Made by a program: the position numbers and the translations under genes. From Solwaraspora sp. WMMA2056 (GTDB taxonomy: Bacteria; Actinomycetota; Actinomycetes; Mycobacteriales; Micromonosporaceae): a stretch of DNA of 64,000 nt. Below, in pieces: positions 8,956-18,325 of this stretch (position 1 is its first letter; each line of letters starts with the position of its first letter). The DNA is taken from contig NZ_CP128360.1 in NCBI RefSeq assembly GCF_030345095.1, positions 5,580,001 through 5,644,000 on the forward strand, written 5' to 3'. The notes under the pieces were generated by a model. The model did not search any database. It was not told where the DNA came from and saw only the letters and a program-made list of their open reading frames with translations.

Positions 8956-9616
8956 TCGCCGCCACGATCAGCCCGTTGCGGACGAGCCAGCGACCGGTGA
9001 ACGCGGTCAGCGGCGCACCGTCGGGCAGCACCGGTCCGGGCACCAGCAGCCGGGCGTCGAACCGCCCGGTTGCCGGGTCGGTCTGGTCGTCGGGTCGGGC
9101 GTCGACGTACGCCTGCTCGAAGCCGAGCCACCGCTGGGTCAGCGGGTACCAGGCTTTGTAGACGGCTTCCTTGGCGCAGAACAGCAGGCGTTCCCAGTGG
9201 ATCTGGGGATGAGTGGCGCGGCGGGCGGCCAACCAGGTCGACTCGTTGGGCGCGGTGATGCTGTCCAGCACGCCGGCCGGCAACGGCTCGTGCGGCTCGG
9301 CGTCGATGCCGACCGTGACGAGGTCGGTGGACCGGGCGACCACGGCCGCCCGGTAGCCGGCGCAGTGGGTGATGCTGCCGACGACGCCGGCCGGCCAGCG
9401 TGGCTCCCGGCGGGGTCCGGCTGGCACCCCGACTCCGGTGAAGCCCAGTTGGGCGAGGGCCTCGTGGGCGCACCGCCGGGCGGTGCCGAACTCACGGCGC
9501 CGCTTGTCGACCGGGTTGCCCAGCGCCGCCTCCTCCTCGGGATAGAGGGTGACCGGCACGCTGTCGTCGAACGCCTCGCGGGCGATGACCGTCGTCGGCA
9601 GCAGGTCTTCGATCAT
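8927..9616 (-). CDS. 4'-phosphopantetheinyl transferase (EntD/Sfp-like)
   Basis: The 229-residue enzyme transfers phosphopantetheine from CoA to carrier proteins of polyketide, peptide or siderophore synthases. Family motifs are GSITHC (about 80), VGIDAEPHEPL (Mg-binding Asp and Glu) and FCAKEAVYKAWYPL (the WxxKEAxxK-type motif). The ATG at 9616 follows GGAGGGCCAG. No carrier-protein gene is in the window, so it probably serves pathways elsewhere. It may be co-transcribed from the same side as the small protein at 9647. Confidence 0.9.
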   Translation of the reverse strand: MIEDLLPTTVIAREAFDDSVPVTLYPEEEAALGNPVDKRRREFGTARRCAHEALAQLGFTGVGVPAGPRREPRWPAGVVGSITHCAGYRAAVVARSTDLVTVGIDAEPHEPLPAGVLDSITAPNESTWLAARRATHPQIHWERLLFCAKEAVYKAWYPLTQRWLGFEQAYVDARPDDQTDPATGRFDARLLVPGPVLPDGAPLTAFTGRWLVRNGLIVAAISVPAGPAV

Positions 9617-9646
9617 CTGGCCCTCCGCGTCACCGGGTCGGGTCGA

Positions 9647-10108
9647 TCAGCACACCCGCCACTGGCCGTTCTCCTCGACCAGTGTGATCACTTGCTGGCG
9701 TTCGGTGCCACCGTCGTCGGTGATGTCCACGGTGACCACGCCGGTGGCCTGCCCGTTGGTGCTGGAAACGGTGGTGCCGACGATGTCGTACCCGGTGATC
9801 TGCGGGCCGGCCGATTCCCGGTCGACGAACTCGGCCTCGGTCAGCAGGGCCTGCTGCTCGGCGCAGAGCCGCTGGTACGCCCCGGCGTGGTCGCCGGCAC
9901 GCAGCGCGTCGAGGTGGTCGCTTGCCGCGTCCCGGACCGGGGTGGTGGCCGCCGAGATGGTCTGGTACAGCCAGAAGCCGACACCGGCGGCACCGAGGCA
10001 GCAGAGCAGGACGACAGCGAGCACGATCGCGACGACGATCATCGTGGTGCGCCGGCCCCGGCCGGGCTTCGGCTCGGGGGGCGGGGCGGGGGGCGGCGGA
10101 TAGCTCAT
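9647..10108 (-). CDS. Single-pass membrane protein with DUF4878-like extracellular domain
   Basis: The protein has 153 residues: a proline-rich cytoplasmic N-terminus, basic GRGRRTT, one strong membrane helix (about 22-45), then a folded extracellular part. That part has helix-rich NTF2/DUF4878-like character (ALRAGDHAGAYQRLC, VEENGQWRVC), with two cysteines that could pair. Proteins of this kind are common and uncharacterised in actinobacteria. The start at 10108 was chosen because the membrane anchor follows it directly; in-frame upstream codons add only an atypical basic extension. Confidence 0.7.
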   Translation of the reverse strand: MSYPPPPAPPPEPKPGRGRRTTMIVVAIVLAVVLLCCLGAAGVGFWLYQTISAATTPVRDAASDHLDALRAGDHAGAYQRLCAEQQALLTEAEFVDRESAGPQITGYDIVGTTVSSTNGQATGVVTVDITDDGGTERQQVITLVEENGQWRVC

Positions 10109-10648
10109 GACGCGGATGTTAGATGCCACGCGCCACCCGGCGGACAGCCCGACCAGCCTGCTCAGCCGCGTGCGACCAGCCGTACTCACCCGCGTGCGAC
10201 CAGCCGGAGCCAGCAGATCACTACGCCCCGGGCGCCGGCCGGACCGGACCGGTCGACCGAGTCACGGGGCAGGCCACCAACTCCTTCGTCCGCACACCCT
10301 GCGGTACGGATGTCCGAGGCCGATCAGTTGACCGATCTGGCCGCTCGATCGGTGGTCGGCGGCGGGTTCCGGGTCCCGCCCAGCCCTTGACGTCGAGGGT
10401 GCAGGCGGTTAACACTCTCGCAACCGCCGCGTGACAGCGACGAATCGGGCGAGGCCAGGACCGGCATCTCGGAGAGAGGCCGCCGGCAGCGCCGCCCGTC
10501 TGTCGCCCCTGACCGGACGGCCCAGCCCTGTGACCATTCGACGACCCGGTAGCACCGCACCCCGCAATGTTAACGCGAACATCCATCGAGCTCGGCGAGT
10601 TGGGACCGACGTCCACCGCCCGCCCGGACCGATCAGGAGGAACACCCG
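10109..10648. other. 540-bp intergenic region upstream of the GH43 gene
   Basis: No gene is seen. The left end holds a 16-bp direct repeat (CGCGTGCGACCAGCCG at 10167-10182 and 10191-10206), in the promoter area of the minus-strand gene. TTGACG at 10387 could be a -35 box. A 7-bp inverted repeat GGCGGTT...AACCGCC spans 10404-10428. The near-palindrome TGTTAACGCGAACA at 10568-10581 resembles a LacI-family operator. AGGAGG near 10636 is the GH43 ribosome binding site. Confidence 0.6.
10568..10581. promoter_or_regulatory. LacI-type operator candidate upstream of the GH43 gene
   Basis: TGTTAACGCGAACA is symmetric in its outer TGTT/AACA and central CG, the layout used by LacI-family regulators. 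It lies 68 bp before the start. No regulator sits next to it, and the assignment is inference. Confidence 0.35.
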
Positions 10649-13600
10649 ATGCCCCGACGTGCCCGACCGCCGGCCGTCAGACCGGCGCGAACAGCGCTGG
10701 CGTCCCTGGCCGCCCTCGCCCTCACCGCCGGCCTGCTGGCCGCCGGACCGACCGCCGCCACCGCTGCCGAGCTGACCGACGGTCTCGTGCTGTGGTACAA
10801 GCTGGACGCCGCAGCCGGTACGGTCGCCACCGACGCCTCCGGCAACGCCCGCCACGGCACCGTCCGCGGTGGCGCGGACTGGTCCGGCGACGACGGGCTC
10901 GGCTTCAACGGCACCGACACCTACGTACGGCTGCCCGACGACGTGCTGCGCGACCTGACCTCGGTGACCGTCGCGTTCGACGTGTACGTCGACCCGGCGC
11001 AGGCCACGCCGTACTTCATCTACGGGATCGGCAACACCAGCGGCGGCACCGGCGACGGCTACCTGTTCGCCACCGGCGACCAGTTGCGGACCGCGATCGC
11101 CAGCGGGAACTGGTCCACCGAGCAGAACACCCGGCCGACCCCCGCCCGTAACCTCGCCCGGGGCGTCTGGAAGCACCTCACCTACGCCCAGACCGGCACC
11201 ACCGGCGTGCTCTACGAGGACGGCGTCGAGATCGGCCGCAACACCGCGGTGACCATCACCCCCGCCTCGATCGGCGGCGGCACCACCACGGCCAACTACA
11301 TCGGACGATCCGTCTACACCGCCGACCGCTACCTCGACGGCCGGATCCGTGACTTCCGGATCTACGACCGGGCGGTCGACGCCGACGAGGCTGCCGCACT
11401 CGGTGCCCGCGCGGCCGCCGGGGTCGTCGCCCGGGACACCGCCGCGCTGGACCTCGGCGACACCAGCGCGGTCACCGGCGACCTGACCCTGCCGGCCGTC
11501 GGCGCCGCCGGTTCCACGATCACCTGGGCCAGCAGCGACCCCGACGTGGTCTCGACGACCGGGAAGGTGACCCGCCCGGCGCTGGGCCAGCCGGACGCCA
11601 CCGCCACCCTCACCGCCACCCTGGCCCGAGGGTCGGTCACCGACACGAAGACGTTCGAGGTGACCGTACTGGCGCAGTTCGACGACGCCCGGATCGTCGC
11701 CGCCGCCGCGGCCGCGCTGACCGTGCACGGCGTCGACGACGTACGCGGGAACCTGACCCTGCCCACGACGGGCGCCGACGGCACCACCGTGAACTGGGCG
11801 TCGGACGACCCGGCGGTGATCGCCACCGACGGGGTGGTCCACCGGCCGGCACCCGGCGACGCCACCGTCACCGTCACCCTGACCGCCACCGTCACCCGCA
11901 ACGCGGCCAGCGCCAGCCGCGAGTTCACCGCCACCGTGCCGGCGCTGCCGGCACCGGCCGACCGCACCGGCTACCTGTTCAGCTACTTCACCGGCGAAGG
12001 CACCGCCACCGGCGAGCAGGTCTACTTCGCGCTCAGCCAGGGCAACGACCCGCTGCACTGGCAGCAGCTCAACGACGGCCGGCCGGTGCTGACCTCGACG
12101 TTGGGCGAGCAGGGCCTGCGGGACCCGTTCATCATCCGCTCCCCGGAAGGTGACAAGTTCTACCAGATCGCCACCGACCTACGGATCCACGGCAACGGCA
12201 ACTGGGACGGCGCGCAGCGCCACGGCAGCAAGTCGATCATGGTCTGGGAGTCCACCGACCTGGTCAACTGGACCGACCAGCGCCTCGTGCAGGTATCCCC
12301 GGACACCGCCGGTAACACCTGGGCGCCGGAGACCTACTACGACCCGACGATCGGCGCGTACGTCGTCTTCTGGGCCTCGAAGCTCTACGCCGCCGACGAC
12401 CCGGACCACACCGGAAACACGTACAACAAGATGCTGTACGCCACCACCCGCGACTTCCACACGTTCTCCGAACCGCAGGTGTGGGTCGACCCCGGCTACT
12501 CGGTCATCGACTCGACCGTCATCGACCACGACGGTGTCTACTACCGGTTCACCAAGGACGAACGCAACAACTCGTCGTCCACGCCGTGCAGCAAGTTCAT
12601 CCTCGCCGAGACGTCGACGTCGCTGCGCAGTACCGACTGGGAGTTCCTGGCCGACTGCATCGGCCGGGGCGCGATGTCCCAGGGCGAGGGACCGACGATC
12701 TTCAAGTCGAACACCGAGGAGAAGTGGTACCTGTTCATCGACGAGTTCGGCGGGCGCGGCTACATCCCGTTCGAGACCACCGACCTCGCCTCCGGGGTGT
12801 GGACGCCGTCGAGTGACTACGCGCTGCCGACCAGCCCCCGGCACGGCACCGTCCTGCCGGTCACCCAGGCCGAGTACGACGCGCTGCTCGCCGCGTACGG
12901 ACCGGACCCCGGGCCGGAGCCGACCGACGGGCTGCTGCTGCACTACGAGTTCGACGAGACCGGCGGCAGCGTCGCCACCGACGCCTCCGGGCAGGGCCGG
13001 CACGGCACCTACCAGCGCACCCCCGCGTTCGGCACCGGCGTCGACGGTGGCTCGTTCAAGATGAGCGGCGGCGCCAGCAACTCCACCACCGCGCCGTACG
13101 TCACCATCCCCAACGGCGTGTTCGCCGGGGTCACCAGCACCACCGTGGCGACCTGGGTCAAGTGGGACGCCTCCAGCACCGCCAACCAGTGGATCTACGG
13201 GTTGGGGCCGGACCGCAACCGTTACCTGTTCAGCGGCCCGAACACCAACGGGGTGCTGTTCTCGGCGATCACCACCGGCAGCTGGCAGGCCGAGAAGCAA
13301 CTGCGGGCGTCGTCGGCGTTGACCGGCGGCGAGTGGAAACACGTCGCGGTGACCGTCGACTCGGCCACCCGTACCGCCGTGATGTATCTCGACGGCGTCG
13401 CGATCGCCCGGGCCACCGACGTGGCCGTGCGCCCGGCGGACCTGCACGACGCCACCGGCGGCAGTGCCGGCTACATCGGACGGTCGCTGTACGGCGAGGA
13501 TCCGTACTTCGCCGGTGAGGTCGACGACTTCCGGATCTACGGCCGGGCGTTGACCGCCGACGAGGTGTACGCCCTCGGCGGCGACCCGGCGGCGATCACC

Positions 13601-15457
13601 GGGGCGGCCCTGCCGCAGCTCAAGGTGGACGCGATCGTCGACGCCGAGCTCCATCGGGTGATCCTGCCGGTCCGCCCGGACACCGACCTGACCGCCCTGG
13701 CCCCGGAGTTCACCCTGGCCCCCGGCGCGAACGTCGCACCCGCGTCGGGCACCGTCCGGGACCTGAGCGCGCCGGTGACGTACACCGTCACCGGCGCCGA
13801 CGGTGCCACCGCGACCTGGACCGTCGAGGCCCGGCTGATGCGTTCCCCGGTCCTTCCCGGTCTGTACGCCGACCCGAACATCGCGGTCTTCGGCGACCGG
13901 TTCTACCTCTACGCCACCACCGACGGTTTCGCCGGCTGGAGCGGCACGAAGTTCTCGGTGTTCTCCTCGGCGGACCTGGTGAACTGGACCGACCACGGGG
14001 TCATCCTGGATCTGGAGACCGACGTCGACTGGGCGGACAACAGCGCCTGGGCGCCGACGATCGCCGAACGCGACGGCAAGTGGTACTTCTACTTCAGCGG
14101 TGGGAAGGCCACCGGGGACACCGGTAAGCACCTCGGGGTCGCCGTCGCCGACTCGCCGACCGGGCCGTTCCGCGACGCGCTCGGCGAGCCGCTGGTGCCG
14201 GCGGGCACGTACCCCGGTCAGATGATCGACCCGGCGGTCTTCACCGACGACGACGGCCGCTCCTACCTGTACTGGGGCAACGGCTACGCCTACCAGGTCG
14301 AGCTCAACGACGACATGGTGTCGTTCGACCCTGCGAAGGTCACCTCGCACCGGCCGGCCGGCTACAACGAGGGCGCGTTCGTCATCAAACGGGACGGCCG
14401 CTACTACTTCATGTGGTCGGAGAACGACACCCGCAGCGAGGACTACCAGGTGGCGTACGCCGTCGGTGACTCGCCGCTGGGGCCGTGGAGCGAGCGGCGC
14501 GGCACGATCCTGCGCAAGGACCTGTCGCTGGGGATCAAGGGCACCGGGCATCACTCGGTGGTGCGGGTGCCAGGCACCGACGACTGGTACATCGCGTACC
14601 ACCGGTTCGCCATCCCGGACGGCGACGGCACCCACCGGGAGACCACCATCGACCGGCTGGAGTTCGCCGCCGACGGCTCCATCGTGCCGGTGGTGCCGAC
14701 CCTGGAGAGCGTCACGCCGATCCGGCCGGTCAACACCGCCCCGGTGGTCACCGCCGCGACCGGGCCGGGCGGGCCGGTTCCGGCCGGCACACCCGTCGAG
14801 GTCACCGCGACCTTCACCGACTCCGGTGTCGACGACACCCACCGGTGTGTCCTGGTCTGGGGCGACGGTGCCACCGGCACCGGCACGGTCGACGGGTCGA
14901 CCTGTGTGGCCGGCCACACCTACACCGAGCCGGGCGTGTACCGGCCGACGGTCACGGTGATCGACGACCGGGGTGCCGCGCACACGCTGGCCGCCGGTTA
15001 CCTAACGGTGCACCGCGCCGACGGCGGGCACGTCGCCGGATCCGGCTGGTTCACCTCGCCGGCCGGGGCGTACGTCGCCGACGGGCAGCTGGCCGGACGG
15101 GCCGAGTTCGGCTTCGTCGCGGCGGCCGGGCCGGACGCGGCCGGGCCGGACGCGGTGGCGCTGCGGCTGCGGCTCGGGGACCGGGAGTTCACCGCCAGCC
15201 GCCACCGGGGGTACGTGGTCGACGGGCCGCAGGTGCGGTTCAACGGTCGGGGCACCATCAACGGTGCCGGTGACTACACGTACATGGTCGGGTTGAACGA
15301 CGAGGCGCTGCGGGAGCCCGCACCGGGCGACGGCGGCAGGGACCGGTTCTGGATCCGGATCACCGAGACGGCCACCGGGACGGTCGTCTACGACAGCCGG
15401 ACCAACGCCACCACCACCGCGCTCGGCGGTGGCGCGGTCGTCGTCACACTGGGTTGA
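10649..15457 (+). CDS. Secreted multimodular protein with two GH43 domains and two LamG domains
   Basis: The protein has 1602 residues: signal peptide (1-40, ending ATAA), LamG-like lectin fold (42-215), two atrophied bacterial Ig-like repeats (218-400), a first GH43-like five-bladed propeller (430-745), a second LamG (760-985), a linker domain, a second GH43 (1065-1350), a PKD-like domain (1360-1460) and a C-terminal beta domain. Putative GH43 base/acid pairs are D492 (GLRDPF) with E680 (QGEGPT), and D1075 (YADPNI) with E1241 (YNEGAF). GH43 enzymes are arabinofuranosidases, xylosidases or arabinanases, so a role in releasing arabinose or xylose from plant cell wall is likely. AGGAGG precedes the ATG. 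Two catalytic modules in one chain suggest complementary linkages, but specificity cannot be read. Confidence 0.88.
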   Translation: MPRRARPPAVRPARTALASLAALALTAGLLAAGPTAATAAELTDGLVLWYKLDAAAGTVATDASGNARHGTVRGGADWSGDDGLGFNGTDTYVRLPDDVLRDLTSVTVAFDVYVDPAQATPYFIYGIGNTSGGTGDGYLFATGDQLRTAIASGNWSTEQNTRPTPARNLARGVWKHLTYAQTGTTGVLYEDGVEIGRNTAVTITPASIGGGTTTANYIGRSVYTADRYLDGRIRDFRIYDRAVDADEAAALGARAAAGVVARDTAALDLGDTSAVTGDLTLPAVGAAGSTITWASSDPDVVSTTGKVTRPALGQPDATATLTATLARGSVTDTKTFEVTVLAQFDDARIVAAAAAALTVHGVDDVRGNLTLPTTGADGTTVNWASDDPAVIATDGVVHRPAPGDATVTVTLTATVTRNAASASREFTATVPALPAPADRTGYLFSYFTGEGTATGEQVYFALSQGNDPLHWQQLNDGRPVLTSTLGEQGLRDPFIIRSPEGDKFYQIATDLRIHGNGNWDGAQRHGSKSIMVWESTDLVNWTDQRLVQVSPDTAGNTWAPETYYDPTIGAYVVFWASKLYAADDPDHTGNTYNKMLYATTRDFHTFSEPQVWVDPGYSVIDSTVIDHDGVYYRFTKDERNNSSSTPCSKFILAETSTSLRSTDWEFLADCIGRGAMSQGEGPTIFKSNTEEKWYLFIDEFGGRGYIPFETTDLASGVWTPSSDYALPTSPRHGTVLPVTQAEYDALLAAYGPDPGPEPTDGLLLHYEFDETGGSVATDASGQGRHGTYQRTPAFGTGVDGGSFKMSGGASNSTTAPYVTIPNGVFAGVTSTTVATWVKWDASSTANQWIYGLGPDRNRYLFSGPNTNGVLFSAITTGSWQAEKQLRASSALTGGEWKHVAVTVDSATRTAVMYLDGVAIARATDVAVRPADLHDATGGSAGYIGRSLYGEDPYFAGEVDDFRIYGRALTADEVYALGGDPAAITGAALPQLKVDAIVDAELHRVILPVRPDTDLTALAPEFTLAPGANVAPASGTVRDLSAPVTYTVTGADGATATWTVEARLMRSPVLPGLYADPNIAVFGDRFYLYATTDGFAGWSGTKFSVFSSADLVNWTDHGVILDLETDVDWADNSAWAPTIAERDGKWYFYFSGGKATGDTGKHLGVAVADSPTGPFRDALGEPLVPAGTYPGQMIDPAVFTDDDGRSYLYWGNGYAYQVELNDDMVSFDPAKVTSHRPAGYNEGAFVIKRDGRYYFMWSENDTRSEDYQVAYAVGDSPLGPWSERRGTILRKDLSLGIKGTGHHSVVRVPGTDDWYIAYHRFAIPDGDGTHRETTIDRLEFAADGSIVPVVPTLESVTPIRPVNTAPVVTAATGPGGPVPAGTPVEVTATFTDSGVDDTHRCVLVWGDGATGTGTVDGSTCVAGHTYTEPGVYRPTVTVIDDRGAAHTLAAGYLTVHRADGGHVAGSGWFTSPAGAYVADGQLAGRAEFGFVAAAGPDAAGPDAVALRLRLGDREFTASRHRGYVVDGPQVRFNGRGTINGAGDYTYMVGLNDEALREPAPGDGGRDRFWIRITETATGTVVYDSRTNATTTALGGGAVVVTLG

Positions 15458-15466
15458 CGCACGACT

Positions 15467-15497
15467 GGGTCGCCTTCCCGTGACGGGGAGGCGACCC
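15467..15497. terminator. Hairpin after GH43 gene
   Basis: GGGTCGCC and GGCGACCC arms extend to a 14-bp stem with one T-G mismatch and a 3-base loop, 10 bp after the GH43 stop. Confidence 0.6.
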
Positions 15498-15520
15498 GGT
15501 CAGTTGACGAGTGTCGGGAA

Positions 15521-15560
15521 CGGGCCGACGCGCAGCCGGTAGCGCCTGCGCGTCGGCCCG
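15521..15560. terminator. Bidirectional terminator between GH43 and TM2 genes
   Basis: A perfect 15-bp stem (CGGGCCGACGCGCAG and its complement) with a 10-base loop lies between two convergent genes. It can stop transcription from both sides. Confidence 0.75.
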
Positions 15561-15574
15561 TTCACCGTCGTGGG

Positions 15575-15808
15575 TCACTTGGCGAGCGGCTGGCCCTGCT
15601 TGTCGCTGAACTTGCCGATCAGGATCATGATGAAGTCGATCAGCGCCCAGATTCCCAGCCCACCGAAGGTGACCAGCATCAGCACGCCGGTACCGATCTT
15701 GCCAACGTAGAACCGGTGGGCACCGAACCCGCCGAGGAAGAAGCTGAGCAGCAGCGCGACGAGCCAGGACTTCTGCTCGGTTGCCGGTCCTGCCATGGTC
15801 TGCGACAT
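15575..15808 (-). CDS. TM2 domain-containing small membrane protein
   Basis: The 77-residue protein is a classical TM2 protein: two membrane helices joined by [18 protein letters not shown], where the conserved xxFxGxHRFY motif sits between them, and the second helix [16 protein letters not shown] carries the family Asp. The ATG at 15808 was chosen because GGAAGGAAA lies directly upstream; a longer frame adds residues unlike the family. Function is unknown. Confidence 0.88.
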   Translation of the reverse strand: MSQTMAGPATEQKSWLVALLLSFFLGGFGAHRFYVGKIGTGVLMLVTFGGLGIWALIDFIMILIGKFSDKQGQPLAK

Positions 15809-15967
15809 TGTGTTTCCTTCCAACAATGAACCCCGGCCGGCACGACCGCGGCCGAGGTGGGGGTGAGTCGCCGTCCCGACCATCGATCTGGACGACGACG
15901 GGGCAGGCTACCGCAGTTCGCCGTGCCGGGTGGCCCCCACCCGGCAACTGCCGGGTCCAGTGGGTGG

Positions 15968-17740
15968 TCACCGTCGCAGGTGGTGCTTCACCCCGGCACC
16001 GTACGGTGTCGGCCGGCCGTCGTAGTCACGGATCAACGGCGGTACGCCCGGGTAGCCGTCGGTGTGCCAGACCGAGCCGAGGAAGCCGATCCGGCGCGTG
16101 TCGAGCCAGTCGATCGCCGTACCGACGAACCGGTGCCCGCCGGTGTCCTCACTCACCTCGACCGCGACCAGCGGCACCTCGGCGGCGACCGGCGCGACCT
16201 GCTGCTGCCAGCAGGTCACGGTGGCGCAGGCCGCGTCGTCGTCGACCCGCCAGGCGGCGGCGAGGTTGCGGCCGGCCGGGTCGTCCGGCCGGTACGCCAG
16301 CCAGCCGGACAGGTCGTTGCCGCCGTCGAGGCCGCCGATCAGCAGGGTGTTGTGGCTGCCGGCGAAGTGCCGGATGTTGTAGATCAGGGTGTCCGCTCCG
16401 AACTCCGGCCAGTCGGAGGGCAGGCCGGCCGACGGACGGCCGTCGCGCCACGCCTGCCACGCCGCGTCGGGCGGCAACTCGCCGACCGCCGGGTACGCGT
16501 CGCCGTACAGATCGAACAGGATGCTGTTGTCGTCGTCGAAGTGGGCGGCGACGTCCACCCAGAACGTCCGTTGCAACGAGGTCGCCGGGCCGTGCCAGGC
16601 CAGGACCGGGGTGATCCCGTGCCGGACGAGCCGCTGCGCGTACCCGCTGATCGCGTCCCGGTAGGCGGCACCCCGGAAGGCCGGCGGGACGGTGTCCCGG
16701 CTCAGCCAGCATTCGGGGTCGACCAGAACCCGTACGGCGTTGATCCGCCACCGCCGCATCGCTTGCACCGAGTCGTCGTCGACCGGGCCGTGGAAGATTC
16801 CCGAGCCGTCGCGGCAGAGTGTCTCGGCGCCGGCCCGGACCACGCCGCGCAGCTGGTACGGCCGGGGTGGCTGGTCGACGGTGACCAGTTGGTTGCCGGC
16901 CATGGTCAGCGCCGGGGCGTGACCGGGCGGCGCGGGGCTCACCACCCGGACGCCACGGACCTCGGCGGTGGCGTGGGTGCCGGCGTCGTCGTAGGCGGTC
17001 GCCGTGATCCGCGTCCCGTTGGTCGGCTGGGCACCGTGCCAGGTGAAGGCGTACGGGGCGGTGGTGTCGGTGTGCAGCAGGGTGCCGGCGGAGCGGAACT
17101 CGACCCGGGTGATCCGACGCCCGGCGGCTGCGGTGGCATCGGCCGCCACCGGGATCGGCGCGGTCGTGGCGAAGATCTGGTTCATCTGCGGGCTGCGCAG
17201 CGCGACGACCGGTGGGAACGATTCGGTCGGCGGGACACTCGGGCTGGGCGGAATGCTCGGGCTGGGCGGCAGGTCGGGGTCCATGTTGCAGGCCTGGCCG
17301 TTGAAGTGGTAGCTCGTCGGTGGCGGGTTGGCCACGGAATAGCTGCCACTGAACTGCACCCGCACCGACTCGCCGGTGTCCAGGTGGTACGCCCCGGCGT
17401 CGGAGCGCAGCTCGTACGGCCAGGCGAGCGCGCTCAGGACGAGACCTGGCGGCACCTGCCGGTAGGCGGAGTTGATGGTCTGTCGGGCACCCGGAGTGAA
17501 GGTGAGTCGCCAGGTGGAGACCGGCGGACCCAGATTGGTCAGTGTCATCCTGGCGATGAACCCGGTCGACCATTCCCTGGTCACCTGGTAGTCGACCGTG
17601 CAGGCGGGCGCGGCGTACGCCGGGCGCAGGGCGAACCCGAACACCATGCCAGTGGCTGCCAGGACGGCAGCGATCAATGAGGCGATGATTCGTCGCAATT
17701 GAATTACCCCCGTTGCATTGATGAGCGTATTTGCTTTCAT
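15968..17740 (-). CDS. Secreted CBM2 protein with degenerate GH5-like domain
   Basis: The protein has up to 590 residues: signal peptide (to about 44), CBM2 cellulose/xylan-binding module (CTVDYQV...NGQAC, about 45-150), a PSP-type linker, a bacterial Ig-like domain (175-265) and a GH5-like barrel (about 280-590). The usual acid/base motif YNEP is replaced by YGDA (G413, D414), and the substrate-side VRVPLNE is VRVLVDP. A Glu at the nucleophile position (E528, VEVSED) remains. Catalysis is therefore doubtful, and it may act as a binding protein. ATG 17740 has GGAGGG upstream. TTG 17698, after GGGGGT, gives a shorter, more standard signal peptide and is a serious alternative. Confidence 0.78.
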   Translation of the reverse strand: MKANTLINATGVIQLRRIIASLIAAVLAATGMVFGFALRPAYAAPACTVDYQVTREWSTGFIARMTLTNLGPPVSTWRLTFTPGARQTINSAYRQVPPGLVLSALAWPYELRSDAGAYHLDTGESVRVQFSGSYSVANPPPTSYHFNGQACNMDPDLPPSPSIPPSPSVPPTESFPPVVALRSPQMNQIFATTAPIPVAADATAAAGRRITRVEFRSAGTLLHTDTTAPYAFTWHGAQPTNGTRITATAYDDAGTHATAEVRGVRVVSPAPPGHAPALTMAGNQLVTVDQPPRPYQLRGVVRAGAETLCRDGSGIFHGPVDDDSVQAMRRWRINAVRVLVDPECWLSRDTVPPAFRGAAYRDAISGYAQRLVRHGITPVLAWHGPATSLQRTFWVDVAAHFDDDNSILFDLYGDAYPAVGELPPDAAWQAWRDGRPSAGLPSDWPEFGADTLIYNIRHFAGSHNTLLIGGLDGGNDLSGWLAYRPDDPAGRNLAAAWRVDDDAACATVTCWQQQVAPVAAEVPLVAVEVSEDTGGHRFVGTAIDWLDTRRIGFLGSVWHTDGYPGVPPLIRDYDGRPTPYGAGVKHHLRR

Positions 17741-17842
17741 CGATGGTCGCCCTCCGCGTACCGCCCGTCAAGGCCACCGCCCACGACCGGGCAGATGGCG
17801 CAGGCCGCCCCGGGGTCGCACCGCCCACAGCCGAGTCGCTCC

Positions 17843-17872
17843 ACGTACGTGACGTACTTGACGTACGTGACG
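17843..17872. promoter_or_regulatory. 9-bp tandem repeat, putative antitoxin operator
   Basis: ACGTACGTG, ACGTACTTG and ACGTACGTG run head to tail and are followed by ACG, 37 bp before the antitoxin start. Each unit is part of a larger palindrome around ACGT. Tandem operator half-sites directly upstream are typical for autoregulated toxin-antitoxin operons. Confidence 0.5.
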
Positions 17873-17908
17873 ACCGGGTGGGACGATCCTTGCGGGAAGG
17901 GGGCAGGC

Positions 17909-18325
17909 ATGTCCGCGGTGCACTTCGACAGCTACTCGCAGGCTCGAGCCCACCTCAAGGATCTGCTGGACGCAGCCGATCGGGGCCAGGTGGCGACCGT
18001 CAGGCGGGACAATCGGACGGCCGCTATCGTCGATCGGGAGCGGCTGCGTTTCTTCCTTGCCTCGGTGACCCCGTCCGGGGCCCAGGTGGTCGCTGAGTCC
18101 GGTGGATGGTCGATCTTCGTCCCTGGACTACCGGTCGCCGCCGACGGGGAGAGCCTCGACGAGGCGGTGGACGAGCTGATTCTCGCCCTGCGCGAGTACG
18201 CCGAGGATTGGCAGGACCGGCTCCTCGACGCGCCCAACCACTCGAGCAACTGGGGGCTGGTCCAGCTGATCACCATCAGCAGCGACGATCAGCTTCGCGA
18301 GTGGCTGGTCGGGTCGTCCCGGTGA
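17909..18325 (+). CDS. Antitoxin-like protein (Phd/YefM-type N-terminus)
   Basis: The protein has 138 residues. The N-terminus (HFDSYSQARAHLKDLLDAADRGQVATVRRDNRTAAIVD) matches the prevent-host-death fold that binds both DNA and toxin. The middle (GLPVAADGESLDEAVDELILALREYAEDW) resembles HicB-like antitoxins. The ATG at 17909 is preceded by GGAAGGGGG. Its stop overlaps the toxin-like gene's GTG start (GTGA), so the two are translationally coupled. The 9-bp tandem repeat upstream is a plausible autoregulatory operator. Confidence 0.8.
   Translation: MSAVHFDSYSQARAHLKDLLDAADRGQVATVRRDNRTAAIVDRERLRFFLASVTPSGAQVVAESGGWSIFVPGLPVAADGESLDEAVDELILALREYAEDWQDRLLDAPNHSSNWGLVQLITISSDDQLREWLVGSSR

Noticed and set aside
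10409-14983. Long open frames antisense to the GH43 gene
   Set aside because: They are rich in Arg, Gly, Val and Asp, show no domain or signal, and follow from the very high GC third positions of the real gene.
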